From: Pseudomonas guariconensis
GTDB taxonomy: Bacteria > Pseudomonadota > Gammaproteobacteria > Pseudomonadales > Pseudomonadaceae
NCBI RefSeq assembly: GCF_024127895.1
Contig: NZ_JAMYBK010000006.1
Span: forward strand, 62,001 to 126,000
DNA: 64,000 nucleotides
Direction: 5' to 3'
The notes under the pieces are model-generated. The model worked only from the letters and a program-made list of their open reading frames with translations. It had not been told where the DNA came from and made no database searches. Both the position numbers and the translations under genes were made by a program. The stretch's first letter is position 1. Each line of letters opens with the position of its first letter. Shown piece after piece: positions 1 to 7,862 of the stretch.

Positions 1-1
1 C

Positions 2-370
2 CTGCCGTTCGTGGTGCGCACGGTGCAGCCGGTACTCGCCGACATCCCCCGCGAGGTCGAGGAGGCCGCCGCCTGCCTGGGGGCCAGGCCATTGCAGGTG
101 TTCCGCCACGTGCTGGCACCGGCGCTGCTGCCGGCCTGGCTGACCGGCTTCGCCCTGGCCTTCGCCCGGGGTGTCGGCGAATACGGCTCGGTGATCTTCA
201 TCGCCGGCAACATGCCGATGAAGACCGAGATCCTGCCGCTGCTGATCATGGTCAAGCTGGACCAGTACGACTACACCGGCGCCACCGCCATCGGCGTGCT
301 GATGCTGGTGGTTTCCTTCATCCTGCTGCTGCTGATCAACCTGCTGCAGCGGCGCATCGAAACCCCTTGA
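2..370 (+). CDS. cysT: Sulfate/thiosulfate ABC transporter permease CysT (3' part)
   Basis: This is the C-terminal part of an inner-membrane permease; the gene begins before the window and the reading frame is open from base 2. It carries the cytoplasmic EAA loop that docks the ATPase ([11 protein letters not shown] near its start) followed by hydrophobic membrane segments and a short basic tail (QRRIETP). With CysW it forms the channel of the sulfate/thiosulfate importer, fed by a periplasmic Sbp or CysP protein that is not in this window. cysW starts 13 bases downstream, so the genes are one operon. CysT rather than another permease is inferred from the following cysW and cysA. Confidence 0.93.
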   Translation: MPFVVRTVQPVLADIPREVEEAAACLGARPLQVFRHVLAPALLPAWLTGFALAFARGVGEYGSVIFIAGNMPMKTEILPLLIMVKLDQYDYTGATAIGVLMLVVSFILLLLINLLQRRIETP

Positions 371-383
371 AGGAGGCCCGGTA

Positions 384-1256
384 ATGTCTTCGTCATCCCT
401 TGGCGCCGCCACCGCGGCCAATGCCGCCCGCCGTAGCAGCGCCACTTCGCGGCGCGTACTGGTCGGCCTGGCCTGGCTGGTGTTCGCGCTGTTCTTGCTG
501 TTGCCGCTGTTCATCGTGGTGTCCCAGGCTTTGAAGAACGGCTTTGGCACCTTCTTCGAGGCGATCTTCGAACCCGACGCCCTGGCGGCGCTCAGGCTCA
601 CCTTGCTCGCGGTGGTCATCTCGGTGCCGTTGAACCTGGTGTTCGGTGTCTGCGCCGCCTGGTGCGTGAGCAAGTACGACTTTCGCGGCAAGAGCGTGCT
701 GGTCACCCTGATCGACCTGCCGTTCTCGGTCTCGCCGGTGATCGCCGGCCTGGTCTACGTGCTGATGTTCGGCGCCCAGGGCCTGCTCGGGCCATGGCTG
801 CAGGACCACGACATCCAGATCGTCTTCGCCCTGCCGGGCATCGTCCTGGCGACCATCTTCGTCACCGTGCCCTTCGTCGCCCGCGAGCTGATCCCGCTGA
901 TGCAGGAGCAGGGCACCCAGGAAGAAGAAGCCGCACGCCTGCTCGGCGCCAACGGCTGGCAGATGTTCTGGCACGTGACCTTGCCGAACATCAAGTGGGG
1001 CCTGATCTACGGCGTGGTGCTGTGTACCGCTCGGGCCATGGGCGAGTTCGGCGCGGTGTCGGTGGTATCCGGACATATCCGTGGCGTCACCAACACCTTG
1101 CCGCTGCACGTCGAGATTCTCTACAACGAGTACAACCACGTCGCGGCCTTCAGCGTGGCCAGCCTGCTGCTGATCCTGGCGCTGTTCATCCTGCTGCTCA
1201 AGCAGTGGAGCGAATCCCGTATTGACCGCCTGCGCCACGGCGCAGCGGAGGAATAA
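384..1256 (+). CDS. cysW: Sulfate ABC transporter permease CysW
   Basis: A 290-residue inner-membrane protein, the second permease of the sulfate/thiosulfate importer. It has a short hydrophilic N-terminus, a first membrane helix around residues 28-50, several further helices, and the EAA loop near residues 175-190 ([14 protein letters not shown]) that contacts CysA. An AGGAGG ribosome binding site seven bases upstream of the ATG fixes the start. It lies between cysT and cysA with very short spacers, typical of the cysTWA operon. In proteobacteria this operon is usually activated by CysB under sulfur limitation; no CysB site is visible here because the operon promoter is outside the window. 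Confidence 0.95.
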   Translation: MSSSSLGAATAANAARRSSATSRRVLVGLAWLVFALFLLLPLFIVVSQALKNGFGTFFEAIFEPDALAALRLTLLAVVISVPLNLVFGVCAAWCVSKYDFRGKSVLVTLIDLPFSVSPVIAGLVYVLMFGAQGLLGPWLQDHDIQIVFALPGIVLATIFVTVPFVARELIPLMQEQGTQEEEAARLLGANGWQMFWHVTLPNIKWGLIYGVVLCTARAMGEFGAVSVVSGHIRGVTNTLPLHVEILYNEYNHVAAFSVASLLLILALFILLLKQWSESRIDRLRHGAAEE

Positions 1257-1259
1257 TTC

Positions 1260-2249
1260 ATGTCGATCGAAGTTCGTAACGTCAGCAAGCGCTTCAATAC
1301 TTTCCAGGCCCTGGACAACATCAACCTGGACATCAACAGTGGCGAGCTGGTGGCCCTGCTTGGCCCCTCCGGTTGCGGCAAGACCACCCTGCTGCGCATC
1401 ATCGCCGGCCTCGAGACCCCGGACCAGGGCAACATCGTGTTCCATGGCGAGGATGTCTCCGGCCATGACGTGCGTGACCGCAACGTCGGTTTCGTGTTCC
1501 AGCACTACGCCTTGTTCCGCCACATGAGCGTGTTCGACAACGTCGCCTTCGGCCTGCGCATGAAGCCCAAGGGTGAGCGCCCGCGCGAGAGCAAGATCGC
1601 CGAGAAGGTGCATGAGCTGCTGAACATGGTCCAGCTCGACTGGCTCGCCGACCGCTACCCCGAGCAGCTTTCCGGTGGCCAGCGCCAGCGCATCGCCCTG
1701 GCCCGCGCCCTGGCGGTGGAGCCCAAGGTACTGCTGCTCGACGAGCCGTTCGGGGCTCTCGACGCCAAGGTGCGCAAGGAGCTGCGCCGCTGGCTGGCGC
1801 GGTTGCACGAGGACATCAACCTGACCTCGGTGTTCGTGACCCACGATCAGGAAGAGGCGATGGAAGTGGCCGACCGTATCGTGGTGATGAACAAGGGCGT
1901 GATCGAGCAGATCGGCTCGCCCGGCGAGGTGTACGAGAAGCCGGCCAACGACTTCGTCTATCACTTCCTGGGCGATTCCAACCGGTTGAGCCTGAGCGAC
2001 GACCATCATGTGCTGTTCCGTCCCCACGAGGTGTCGCTGTCGCGCCATGAGACCGAAGGCCACCATGCCGCCGAGGTTCGCGACATCCGCCCGCTGGGGG
2101 CGACTACCCGGGTCACCCTCAAGGTGCCGGGGCAGAGCGAGCTGATCGAAGCCGAGGTGGTCAAGGACCATGACAGCCTGACGGGGCTGGCGCGCGGAGA
2201 GACCTTGTTCTTCCGGCCGAAGGTCTGGCAGAAGGTGGTGGATATTTGA
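1260..2249 (+). CDS. cysA: Sulfate ABC transporter ATPase CysA
   Basis: The ATPase subunit (329 residues) that powers sulfate/thiosulfate import. In order it shows Walker A (GPSGCGKTT, about residues 36-44), the Q-loop, the ABC signature LSGGQRQR (about 138), Walker B ([12 protein letters not shown]) and the switch histidine (VTHDQEEA). The C-terminal ~90 residues are a TOBE-type regulatory domain. It starts four bases after the cysW stop behind a GGAGGA ribosome binding site. After its stop, no further gene of the operon is present, so cysA is the last gene. Confidence 0.96.
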   Translation: MSIEVRNVSKRFNTFQALDNINLDINSGELVALLGPSGCGKTTLLRIIAGLETPDQGNIVFHGEDVSGHDVRDRNVGFVFQHYALFRHMSVFDNVAFGLRMKPKGERPRESKIAEKVHELLNMVQLDWLADRYPEQLSGGQRQRIALARALAVEPKVLLLDEPFGALDAKVRKELRRWLARLHEDINLTSVFVTHDQEEAMEVADRIVVMNKGVIEQIGSPGEVYEKPANDFVYHFLGDSNRLSLSDDHHVLFRPHEVSLSRHETEGHHAAEVRDIRPLGATTRVTLKVPGQSELIEAEVVKDHDSLTGLARGETLFFRPKVWQKVVDI

Positions 2250-2273
2250 TCGACCGTCAGGTTGAGAGGGCCA

Positions 2274-2311
2274 GGGGCTGCTTTGCAGCCCTTCGCTGGC
2301 AAGCCAGCTCC
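2274..2311. repeat. REP-like hairpin after cysA
   Basis: The stem GGGGCTGC/GCAGCCC is followed by a degenerate REP core (TCGCTGGCAAGCCAGCTCC). It sits 25 bases after the cysA stop and may act as the 3' end of the cysTWA transcript. The rest of the 290-base gap to tonB (2312-2539) is AT-rich between 2425 and 2475 and probably holds the tonB promoter. No convincing Fur box was seen. Confidence 0.6.
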
Positions 2312-2539
2312 TCACCAGTTCCTCTCGCCGGCATCGATGCCTTGCATGAATATTTCGCATGCCCACGCTGCATCGCGATTCCGCTGCCCCGCTGCAGCCC
2401 TTGAATGACGCGGCTCAGCGGTAAATCATGAAAATTAATATTCAATAAAGTTCTATTTTTAAGTTTAAACATTACTTTCAGAGATAAGCCTCTGGCACCG
2501 ATGATTCAGCCATGAATCAACACCCCAGGAGTGTGATCG

Positions 2540-3331
2540 ATGGGTAATGTCCAGACGGCCGTCAGGGCCTACGACCAGCCGTGGCGCCCGGCGCCAGGCG
2601 ACCTGGTCGAGCTTGGACGGGCGCTTCGTCTGCCACTGGCGCACGCGCGCCTGCAACGCACACCGGTCAGCGGCCTCAAGCGTCGCGACAAGCTGGCGCT
2701 GGGGCTGCTGGTCCTGGCCCTGCACGGTGCCGCCGCCTACTGGATCAGCCAGAAGCCGATAACGCAGCTGCCGGTGGTGCCGCCGCAGGTTCCCCCCATG
2801 ACCATCGAGTTCGCCGCACCTGCGCCGCCCGTGGTCGAACCACCACCGCCCGCACCGGCCCCGGCGGTCGTCGAACCGCCACCACCGCCGGTGGTCGACG
2901 AGCTGGCGGCCAAGCCTGCAGCCAAGCCCAAACCGAAGCCTGCACCCAAGCCGGTGGCCAAGCCCCAACCCAAGCCCAAGCCGGTCGAGGCACCTCCTGC
3001 CCCGCCCGTGGCGGCCCCCGCGCCGCCGGCGCCGCCCGCACCGGCACCGGTCACGCCGCCGTCGGCCAACGCCGCCTACCTGAAGAATCCGGCGCCGGAA
3101 TACCCGCAGATGGCCTTGCGTCGTGGTTGGGAGGGCACCGTGCTGCTGCGCGTCGAGGTACTGGCCAGCGGCAAGCCCGGGCAAATCCAGGTGCAAAAGA
3201 GCAGTGGTCGCCAGGCACTGGACGCCGCCGCCCTGGCTGCCGTGAAGCGCTGGAGCTTCGTGCCGGCCAAGCAGGGCGATGTGGCCCAGGCCGGCTGGGT
3301 CAGCGTGCCCATCGATTTCAAGCTTCGTTAA
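2540..3331 (+). CDS. tonB: TonB energy transducer
   Basis: A 263-residue periplasm-spanning protein that couples the proton-motive force, through ExbB/ExbD, to outer-membrane receptors for siderophores and other substrates. It has an unusual ~55-residue N-terminal cytoplasmic extension, one membrane helix at about 56-72, a long Pro/Lys-rich periplasmic spacer (about 75-172, EPPPP and KPKPKPAPKP runs), and a C-terminal TonB domain (about 175-263) with YPQMALRRGWEGTVLLRVEV. It is the first gene of a tonB-exbB-exbD operon. Several Pseudomonas TonB proteins also have extended N-termini. The partner receptor cannot be read from this context. Confidence 0.92.
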   Translation: MGNVQTAVRAYDQPWRPAPGDLVELGRALRLPLAHARLQRTPVSGLKRRDKLALGLLVLALHGAAAYWISQKPITQLPVVPPQVPPMTIEFAAPAPPVVEPPPPAPAPAVVEPPPPPVVDELAAKPAAKPKPKPAPKPVAKPQPKPKPVEAPPAPPVAAPAPPAPPAPAPVTPPSANAAYLKNPAPEYPQMALRRGWEGTVLLRVEVLASGKPGQIQVQKSSGRQALDAAALAAVKRWSFVPAKQGDVAQAGWVSVPIDFKLR

Positions 3332-3367
3332 CCCGCGTCCCTCGGCCGAACATAGGAAGACATCATC

Positions 3368-4090
3368 ATGAGCCTGTTGGCATCCCCCCTCGAATCCGTT
3401 GAAAGCGCAGTCATCTGGCTGCTGGTCGGCTTCTCCGTCGTCACTTGGGCGTTGGCCCTGGTCAAGGTGGCGCAGTTCGTGCGCCTGAAGAACCAAGACA
3501 GGCGCTTCCATGCGCAGTTCTGGGCGGCCTCCAGCCTGGACTCGGCTGCGCCGACCAGTCATGAACTGCCAGGCCCTGCCGCCCGTGTGGCCCAGGCCGG
3601 CTACGCTGCCATCGCCGTTGGCGAGCCGGGCCAGGCCAACGACCTGAGCCACGCCATCAATCACCAGGACCGCCTCGAGCGTGCCCTGCGCCAGCAGATC
3701 GTTCGCGAGCGTCGCTCTCTGGAGACTGGCCTGGCGGTGGTTGCCAGTATCGGCAGCACCTCGCCCTTCATCGGCCTGTTCGGCACCGTGTGGGGCATCA
3801 TGGAAGCGCTCAAGGGCATCAGCGCGGCAGGCTCGGCCAGCCTGGAGACCGTCGCCGGCCCGATCGGCGCAGCCTTGGTGGCCACGGGCGTGGGGATCGC
3901 CGTCGCGGTGCCGGCGGTGCTGGTCTACAACTACTTCCTCCGGCGCCTCAAGCTGACCGCTGCCGACCTCGACGACTTCGCCCACGACTTCTACAGCCTG
4001 GCCCAGAAGAGTGCCTTCCGCGTGCTGGTGCACCCGACCGCGCACAAGCCCCAGGCCGGTTTCACCCAGCCGGTGAAGGAGGCCTCCTGA
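3368..4090 (+). CDS. exbB: ExbB-type proton channel subunit
   Basis: A 240-residue MotA/TolQ/ExbB-family inner-membrane protein. It has three membrane segments: residues about 12-35, a long one around 122-145 beginning in GSTSPFIGLFGTVWGI, and one around 160-185. The GLFGTVWGIM stretch is the family hallmark lining the proton path. With ExbD it forms the motor that energises TonB. It lies 36 bases after tonB and one base before exbD, so the three are co-transcribed. TolQ is unlikely because tonB and exbD are neighbours and no tol genes are present. Confidence 0.94.
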   Translation: MSLLASPLESVESAVIWLLVGFSVVTWALALVKVAQFVRLKNQDRRFHAQFWAASSLDSAAPTSHELPGPAARVAQAGYAAIAVGEPGQANDLSHAINHQDRLERALRQQIVRERRSLETGLAVVASIGSTSPFIGLFGTVWGIMEALKGISAAGSASLETVAGPIGAALVATGVGIAVAVPAVLVYNYFLRRLKLTAADLDDFAHDFYSLAQKSAFRVLVHPTAHKPQAGFTQPVKEAS

Positions 4091-4091
4091 C

Positions 4092-4493
4092 ATGGCGTTC
4101 TCGACCCAGGACAGCGACGAAGTCCTCAGTGAAATCAACGTCACGCCGCTGGTGGATGTCATGCTGGTGTTGCTGGTGGTGTTCATCGTCACGGCGCCAC
4201 TGCTGACCAACGCTATCCCCATCAACCTGCCCAAGACCGAGGCCGTGGCGCCGGTGGAGCAGAAGGACCCGCTGGTGGTGAGCATCGACGGCGATGGCAA
4301 GTTGTTCATCAACAAGGACGAGATCCAGCCCGACCTGTTGGAAACCCACCTCAAGGCCGCCAAGGACAAGGACGCCGAGCTGCGTGTGCAGCTGCAGGCC
4401 GATGACGGCGTGAACTACGGCGAGGTGGCGCGGGCGATGGCGGCCATCGAACGCGCCGGGATCACCAAGCTGGCGGTGATTACCGCGCGCTGA
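4092..4493 (+). CDS. exbD: ExbD-type energy transducer subunit
   Basis: A 133-residue ExbD/TolR-family protein with one N-terminal membrane helix (about residues 19-40, VMLVLLVVFIVTAPLL). It contains the conserved aspartate in NVTPLVDVMLV that carries protons, and a periplasmic domain reaching the C-terminus (VARAMAAIERAGITKLAVIT). It completes the TonB-ExbB-ExbD motor. Only one base separates it from exbB. Its transcription terminator (about 4525-4765) has been split by an inserted REP element. Confidence 0.94.
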   Translation: MAFSTQDSDEVLSEINVTPLVDVMLVLLVVFIVTAPLLTNAIPINLPKTEAVAPVEQKDPLVVSIDGDGKLFINKDEIQPDLLETHLKAAKDKDAELRVQLQADDGVNYGEVARAMAAIERAGITKLAVITAR

Positions 4494-4524
4494 TCCGCCC
4501 ACCCCTCTTCAGGCAAGTGCTTCA

Positions 4525-4766
4525 GGGCCATATCTCTTGGCAGGGGATGGCCTAATGCCGGTCAGTTAAGACTTTCAGTTGTCATTTGGGGCCGCTTCGC
4601 GCCCCATCGCCGGCAAGCCGGCTCCCACATTGTCCGTGCAAACCGCATCATGTGTGGTCGCCGCGGTCCCTGTGGGAGCCGGCTTGCCGGCGATGGGCTG
4701 CAAGGTAGCCCCAAAAATGACAAAGCGCCGCTTAACTGACCGGCATTAGGGGATGGCCCTTTTTTT
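4525..4766 (+). terminator. exbD terminator split by an inserted element
   Basis: The stem arm AGGGCCAT (about 4525-4532) can pair with ATGGCCCT (4753-4760), which is followed by eight T residues. Between them lies a 196-base inverted-repeat element flanked by two copies of GGGGATGGCC (4543-4552 and 4749-4758). Removing the element and one duplicate restores a compact hairpin with a 15-base loop and a T-run, a standard intrinsic terminator. The 387-base gap 4494-4880 therefore contains this terminator, the insertion and the promoter of the next gene. Confidence 0.7.
4553..4748. mobile_element. MITE-like element carrying a REP pair
   Basis: The ends are perfect 18-base inverted repeats (TAATGCCGGTCAGTTAAG at 4553-4570 and its complement at 4731-4748). 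Directly outside are 10-base direct repeats (GGGGATGGCC), as expected for a target-site duplication. Inside are two REP units in opposite orientation (4601-4629 and 4671-4698, core GCCGGCAAGCCGGC). It has no coding capacity. REP pairs in Pseudomonas are thought to be moved by REP-associated tyrosine transposases (RAYTs), but a direct-repeat-flanked element with long terminal repeats is not the standard picture. A partial relative lies at 28228-28383. Confidence 0.7.
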
Positions 4767-4880
4767 TAGCTGCACGCTTTCAGGCAAAAAAGTTATTAAT
4801 AAATAGCTTCTTATTCCTTTACGAATATATTCGCCTCCCTATACTGGTCCCAAGCACGCAAACTTCCAGGAGGCGTCCCC

Positions 4881-5462
4881 ATGCGCAATGAGTCGATTCG
4901 TTATCTGATTGTGCCGGGCTGGCAAGGATCGCCAGACAACCATTGGCAGAGTCACTGGCAGCGTACGTTGCCCAACAGTGCGCGCGTCGAGCAGCAGGAC
5001 TGGCTGACACCGCAGCGGCACGACTGGGTGCAGGCGTTGGAGCAGGCGATTGCCGCCGAACGCTCGCCAGTGATCCTCATCGCCCATAGCCTGGGCTGCG
5101 TTACCGTTGCCCATTGGGCTGCCCAGGCCTCCCCAGCCTTGTTGCGCCGCGTACGCGGGGCCTTGCTGGTGGCGCCGGCAGATGTCGAGCGGCCAACCTG
5201 CGCGCCGGCCCTGCGCAACTTCGCACCTATTCCGCTGCAGGCCTTGCCGTTCCCCAGCCAGGTGGTCAGCTCCGACAACGATCCGGCAGTGAGCGTACCG
5301 CGGGCGCTGTACCTGGCCCGGGCCTGGGGCGCCGAGGCGGGTCTTTTGGCCAACGCCGGGCACATCAACGTCAAGTCCGGCCACGAACGCTGGGAGCAGG
5401 GCTTCGCCTACCTCTATCGCCTGCAGGGCCGGATCGAACAGCGCGCGCTGCGTCGCGCCTGA
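4881..5462 (+). CDS. RBBP9/YdeN-family serine hydrolase
   Basis: A 193-residue small cytoplasmic alpha/beta hydrolase of the RBBP9/YdeN type. It shows the family start YLIVPGWQGSPDNHWQSHW (about 9-27), the nucleophile elbow AHSLGC (Ser about 73), and the late catalytic His in NAGHINVKSGHERW (about 160). The start ATG has a CAGGAGG ribosome binding site nine bases upstream. The physiological substrate of this family is unknown. Upstream AT-rich sequence contains TTATTCC (about 4812) and TATACT, a likely promoter. It lies in a region rich in sulfur-uptake genes, but a sulfur link is only suggestive. Confidence 0.85.
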   Translation: MRNESIRYLIVPGWQGSPDNHWQSHWQRTLPNSARVEQQDWLTPQRHDWVQALEQAIAAERSPVILIAHSLGCVTVAHWAAQASPALLRRVRGALLVAPADVERPTCAPALRNFAPIPLQALPFPSQVVSSDNDPAVSVPRALYLARAWGAEAGLLANAGHINVKSGHERWEQGFAYLYRLQGRIEQRALRRA

Positions 5463-5526
5463 TCCGGCGATTATCCATCGAATGCCTTGACGCCCGGCCG
5501 GCAACGGCCCTGGGCGGGAGTTCGTC

Positions 5527-6474
5527 ATGACATTTCACAACACCTTCGGCCAGCCCTTGCTGACCTTTCCTGAACTGGATAAAAGCCCCCTGAGCATCCG
5601 TGCCAAGGCGCTGGTGTTCATCGATCCGCGCTCGCAGCAACTGCGCGAGGCCCTCGAGCACCTGGCGCCGCAGCCATTGCCGGTGCTGATCCGCGGCGAG
5701 ACCGGCACCGGCAAGGAGCTGCTGGCCCGCCAGGTGCATCGCGCCAGCGACCGCAGCGGGTTGTTCGTCTCGGTGAGTTGCGCGGCGATCAGCCCGACCT
5801 ATGCCGACGCCGAACTGTTCGGCTACAGCGCCGGAACCCACGGCGGTACTGCCAGCAGCCGGGCTGGCTGGTTCGGCTCGGCCAATGGCGGCACCCTGTA
5901 CCTGGACGAGATCGCCGACCTGCCACTGGTGATCCAGGGCAAGCTGCTGGCGGCGCTGGAAAACCGTGAAGTCACCCGGGTAGGCGCCCAGCGTCCGCAG
6001 CCGGTGGATGTACGGCTGGTCGCCGCCACCAGCATCGACCTGGCCCAGGCCGTGCGTGCCGGGCGTTTCAACGAGCGACTATACCTCTACCTGCGCGAAG
6101 GCGAACTGGAACTGCCGGCCCTGCGCGAGCGGGTGGGCGACATCCTGCCTTTGGCCGAATACTTCGTCGGCATCTACAGTGCGCGCCTGGGCCGCGCGGT
6201 GCCGTTGATCAGCGAGCTGGCCCAGCAGGCCCTGGAAGCCCATGCCTGGCCAGGCAATACCCGCGAGCTGGAAAACGTCATCCATTTCGCCCTGCTGGTG
6301 AGCGACGGCGAGCAGATCCTGCCCGAGCACCTGGACCTGCCGGACACAACGCCCTTGGCCAGCCTGGCCGGCCAACTGGCGCAACTGGGGCGCAGCCGCG
6401 AACCGGAAACCCTGGCGACCCTGCGCCAGATCCTGCTGGCATCCCTGGCCAGCCTGGAGGAACCCGCGCGCTAG
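5527..6474 (+). CDS. AAA+ enhancer-binding-like protein with degenerate GAFTGA loop
   Basis: A 315-residue protein with a sigma-54-activator AAA+ core: Walker A GETGTGKE (57-64), Walker B GGTLYLDE (121-128), and a sensor/arginine region (FNERLYLYLREGELELPALRER). The sigma-54 contact loop, normally GAFTGA, is GTHGGT at residues 103-108, losing the key Phe and Thr. No N-terminal sensor domain is present beyond ~35 residues, and the C-terminus ends without a recognisable Fis-type helix-turn-helix. It may bind ATP but is unlikely to activate sigma-54 in the usual way; a modulatory role is possible. It lies 65 bases after the hydrolase gene and just upstream of metQ. Confidence 0.75.
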   Translation: MTFHNTFGQPLLTFPELDKSPLSIRAKALVFIDPRSQQLREALEHLAPQPLPVLIRGETGTGKELLARQVHRASDRSGLFVSVSCAAISPTYADAELFGYSAGTHGGTASSRAGWFGSANGGTLYLDEIADLPLVIQGKLLAALENREVTRVGAQRPQPVDVRLVAATSIDLAQAVRAGRFNERLYLYLREGELELPALRERVGDILPLAEYFVGIYSARLGRAVPLISELAQQALEAHAWPGNTRELENVIHFALLVSDGEQILPEHLDLPDTTPLASLAGQLAQLGRSREPETLATLRQILLASLASLEEPAR

Positions 6475-6493
6475 AGCGGCGCGAAGTCGGTCA

Positions 6494-6570
6494 TAAGCAA
6501 AAGCCGTAATGGCTTTTTGTTTTTGGAATAAGCAGCTAAGCAAAAGATATTGTTACGGAATAAAAATTCC
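6494..6570 (+). promoter_or_regulatory. Repeat-rich region upstream of metQ
   Basis: Two direct copies of TAAGCAAAAG (6494-6503, 6537-6546) and two of GGAATAA (6525-6531, 6557-6563) occur in this AT-rich stretch; the second GGAATAA opens the dyad GGAAT-AAAA-ATTCC (6557-6570). Regular spaced repeats upstream of a sulfur-nutrient transporter gene suggest binding sites for a LysR-type regulator such as CysB, but the factor is not identified. No sigma-54 GG-N10-GC promoter was found. Confidence 0.4.
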
Positions 6571-6658
6571 CGGTATCGTCCGCTTCACGCTCCTGCAGAT
6601 AGCGGTGAGCAACCGACTTCGCCATCCCCGATGGCCCCAGCTTGATACAAGGATCGCC

Positions 6659-7444
6659 ATGAAGAAAACCCTGCTGACCACCGCCCTGGCTGCCGCCCTG
6701 TCGTTGACTGGCCTGGCCCAGGCGGCCGAGAAACTGGTGGTGGCTGCCACCCCCGTACCCCACGCCGAGATCCTCGAGCTGATCAAGCCGACCCTGGCCA
6801 AGGAAGGGGTGGACCTGCAAGTGAAGGTCTTCACCGATTACGTCCAGCCCAACGTGCAAGTCGACCAGAAGCGCCTGGACGCCAACTACTTCCAGACCTT
6901 GCCGTACCTGAAGAACTTCAACGAGGGCAAGGGCACCCACCTGGAAACCGTGATCGGCGTGCACGTCGAGCCTTTCGGTGGCTACTCGAAGAAGGTCAAG
7001 AGCCTGGACGAGCTGAAGGAAGGCGCCACCGTCGCCATCCCCAACGAAGGCAGCAACAGTGGCCGTGCCCTGCTGCTCCTGCAGAAGGCTGGCCTGATCA
7101 CCCTGAAGGATCCGAAGAATGCCCTGGCCACGCCCAAGGACATCGCCGAGAACCCGAAGAAGCTGAAGTTCCGCGAGCTGGAATCGGCCATGCTGCCGCG
7201 CGTGCTGGACCAGGTCGACCTGGACATGATCAACACCAACTACGCACTCGAAGCCGGCCTGAACCCGGCCAAGGATGCCCTGGTGATCGAAGGCAGCGAC
7301 TCGCCTTACGTGAACTTCCTGGTGGCCCGCCCGGACAACAAGGACAGCGACGCCATCCAGAAGCTGGCCAAGGCGCTGACCAGTCCGCAAGTGAAGGCAT
7401 TCATCGAGAAGAAGTACAGCGGTGCGGTACTGCCGGCGTTCTGA
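6659..7444 (+). CDS. metQ: MetQ/NlpA-family methionine-binding protein
   Basis: A 261-residue periplasmic substrate-binding protein of the MetQ/NlpA family, which binds D/L-methionine for import. It has a signal peptide (residues 1-22, cut after AQA) and family motifs PHAEILE, DYVQPNVQVDQKRLDANYFQ and INTNYALEAGL. The in-frame stretch upstream is rejected because the ATG at 6659 starts a clean signal peptide. There is no lipobox cysteine, unlike E. coli MetQ, so the protein should be soluble. metN and metI are not adjacent, making this an orphan binding protein that must use a transporter encoded elsewhere. A strong terminator follows. Confidence 0.88.
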   Translation: MKKTLLTTALAAALSLTGLAQAAEKLVVAATPVPHAEILELIKPTLAKEGVDLQVKVFTDYVQPNVQVDQKRLDANYFQTLPYLKNFNEGKGTHLETVIGVHVEPFGGYSKKVKSLDELKEGATVAIPNEGSNSGRALLLLQKAGLITLKDPKNALATPKDIAENPKKLKFRELESAMLPRVLDQVDLDMINTNYALEAGLNPAKDALVIEGSDSPYVNFLVARPDNKDSDAIQKLAKALTSPQVKAFIEKKYSGAVLPAF

Positions 7445-7468
7445 TCGCCACGGCATTGCCCATCAAAG

Positions 7469-7500
7469 AACGCCGACGCATTTGCGTCGGCGTTTTCGTT
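7469..7500 (+). terminator. Intrinsic terminator of metQ
   Basis: The perfect stem ACGCCGACGC-ATTT-GCGTCGGCGT is followed by a T-rich tail (TTTTCGTTTG), 25 bases after the metQ stop. Confidence 0.9.
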
Positions 7501-7501
7501 T

Positions 7502-7862
7502 GTGCGGTGCACAGAACAGCAGGGCTGCAACGCAGCCCCAGTTCAGCGCTGCTCCCCAAGGGCCTTGCGCAAGGCCAGCAACCACTGGAGTTGTTCGTTC
7601 GAAGCCGGTGTGCTGGGGCTGTTCATCGCTATCGTCCTGGTTGCTCTTGGATGGGCCATGCAGGCCACAGTTCGAAAACTGTTTGAGGCGGCTTTTGCAG
7701 GAAAAATCCCGAGCAAACAAAGGAAATTTGCGGTTACCCGTCGGTGCAGGCGCTCGACATGCATATGCAAGGAATTGAGCGAGGGTACCAAGCCTGGGAG
7801 CGTAGGGCCGGAGACAGGGGATGTTCCCCGGGGGCTGCAAAGCAGCCCCAGTGGATCAACCG
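7502..7862. other. Non-coding gap between metQ and a hydrolase
   Basis: No convincing gene is present in about 360 bases. It holds two GGGCTGC-type hairpins, at 7522-7538 (GGGCTGCAACGCAGCCC) and 7831-7849 (GGGGCTGCAAAGCAGCCCC). The second is placed to terminate the minus-strand hydrolase gene ending at 7863. A 27-codon minus-strand reading frame (7543-7629) ending in LRKALGEQR has gene-like codons but no ribosome binding site; it may be a gene remnant. Confidence 0.5.

Noticed and set aside
393..2366. Long minus-strand open frame (657 codons) antisense to cysW and cysA
   Set aside because: It has His/Gln/Val-rich composition from antisense reading of GC-rich codons and lies fully over well-recognised genes.
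2425..2475. Possible Fur box upstream of tonB
   Set aside because: The region is AT-rich with a loose TGAA/TTCA dyad, but it lacks the GATAAT hexamer pattern.
4553..4748. CRISPR-like array because of repeated units
   Set aside because: There are only two facing units forming a hairpin, with no direct repeats separated by unique spacers and no cas genes.
6476..6658. Sigma-54 promoter for metQ
   Set aside because: No GG and GC pair with the required ten-base spacing was found despite the neighbouring activator-like gene.
7543..7629. 27-codon minus-strand frame ending in LRKALGEQR
   Set aside because: The codons look natural, but there is no ribosome binding site or family match; kept only as a note in the gap.
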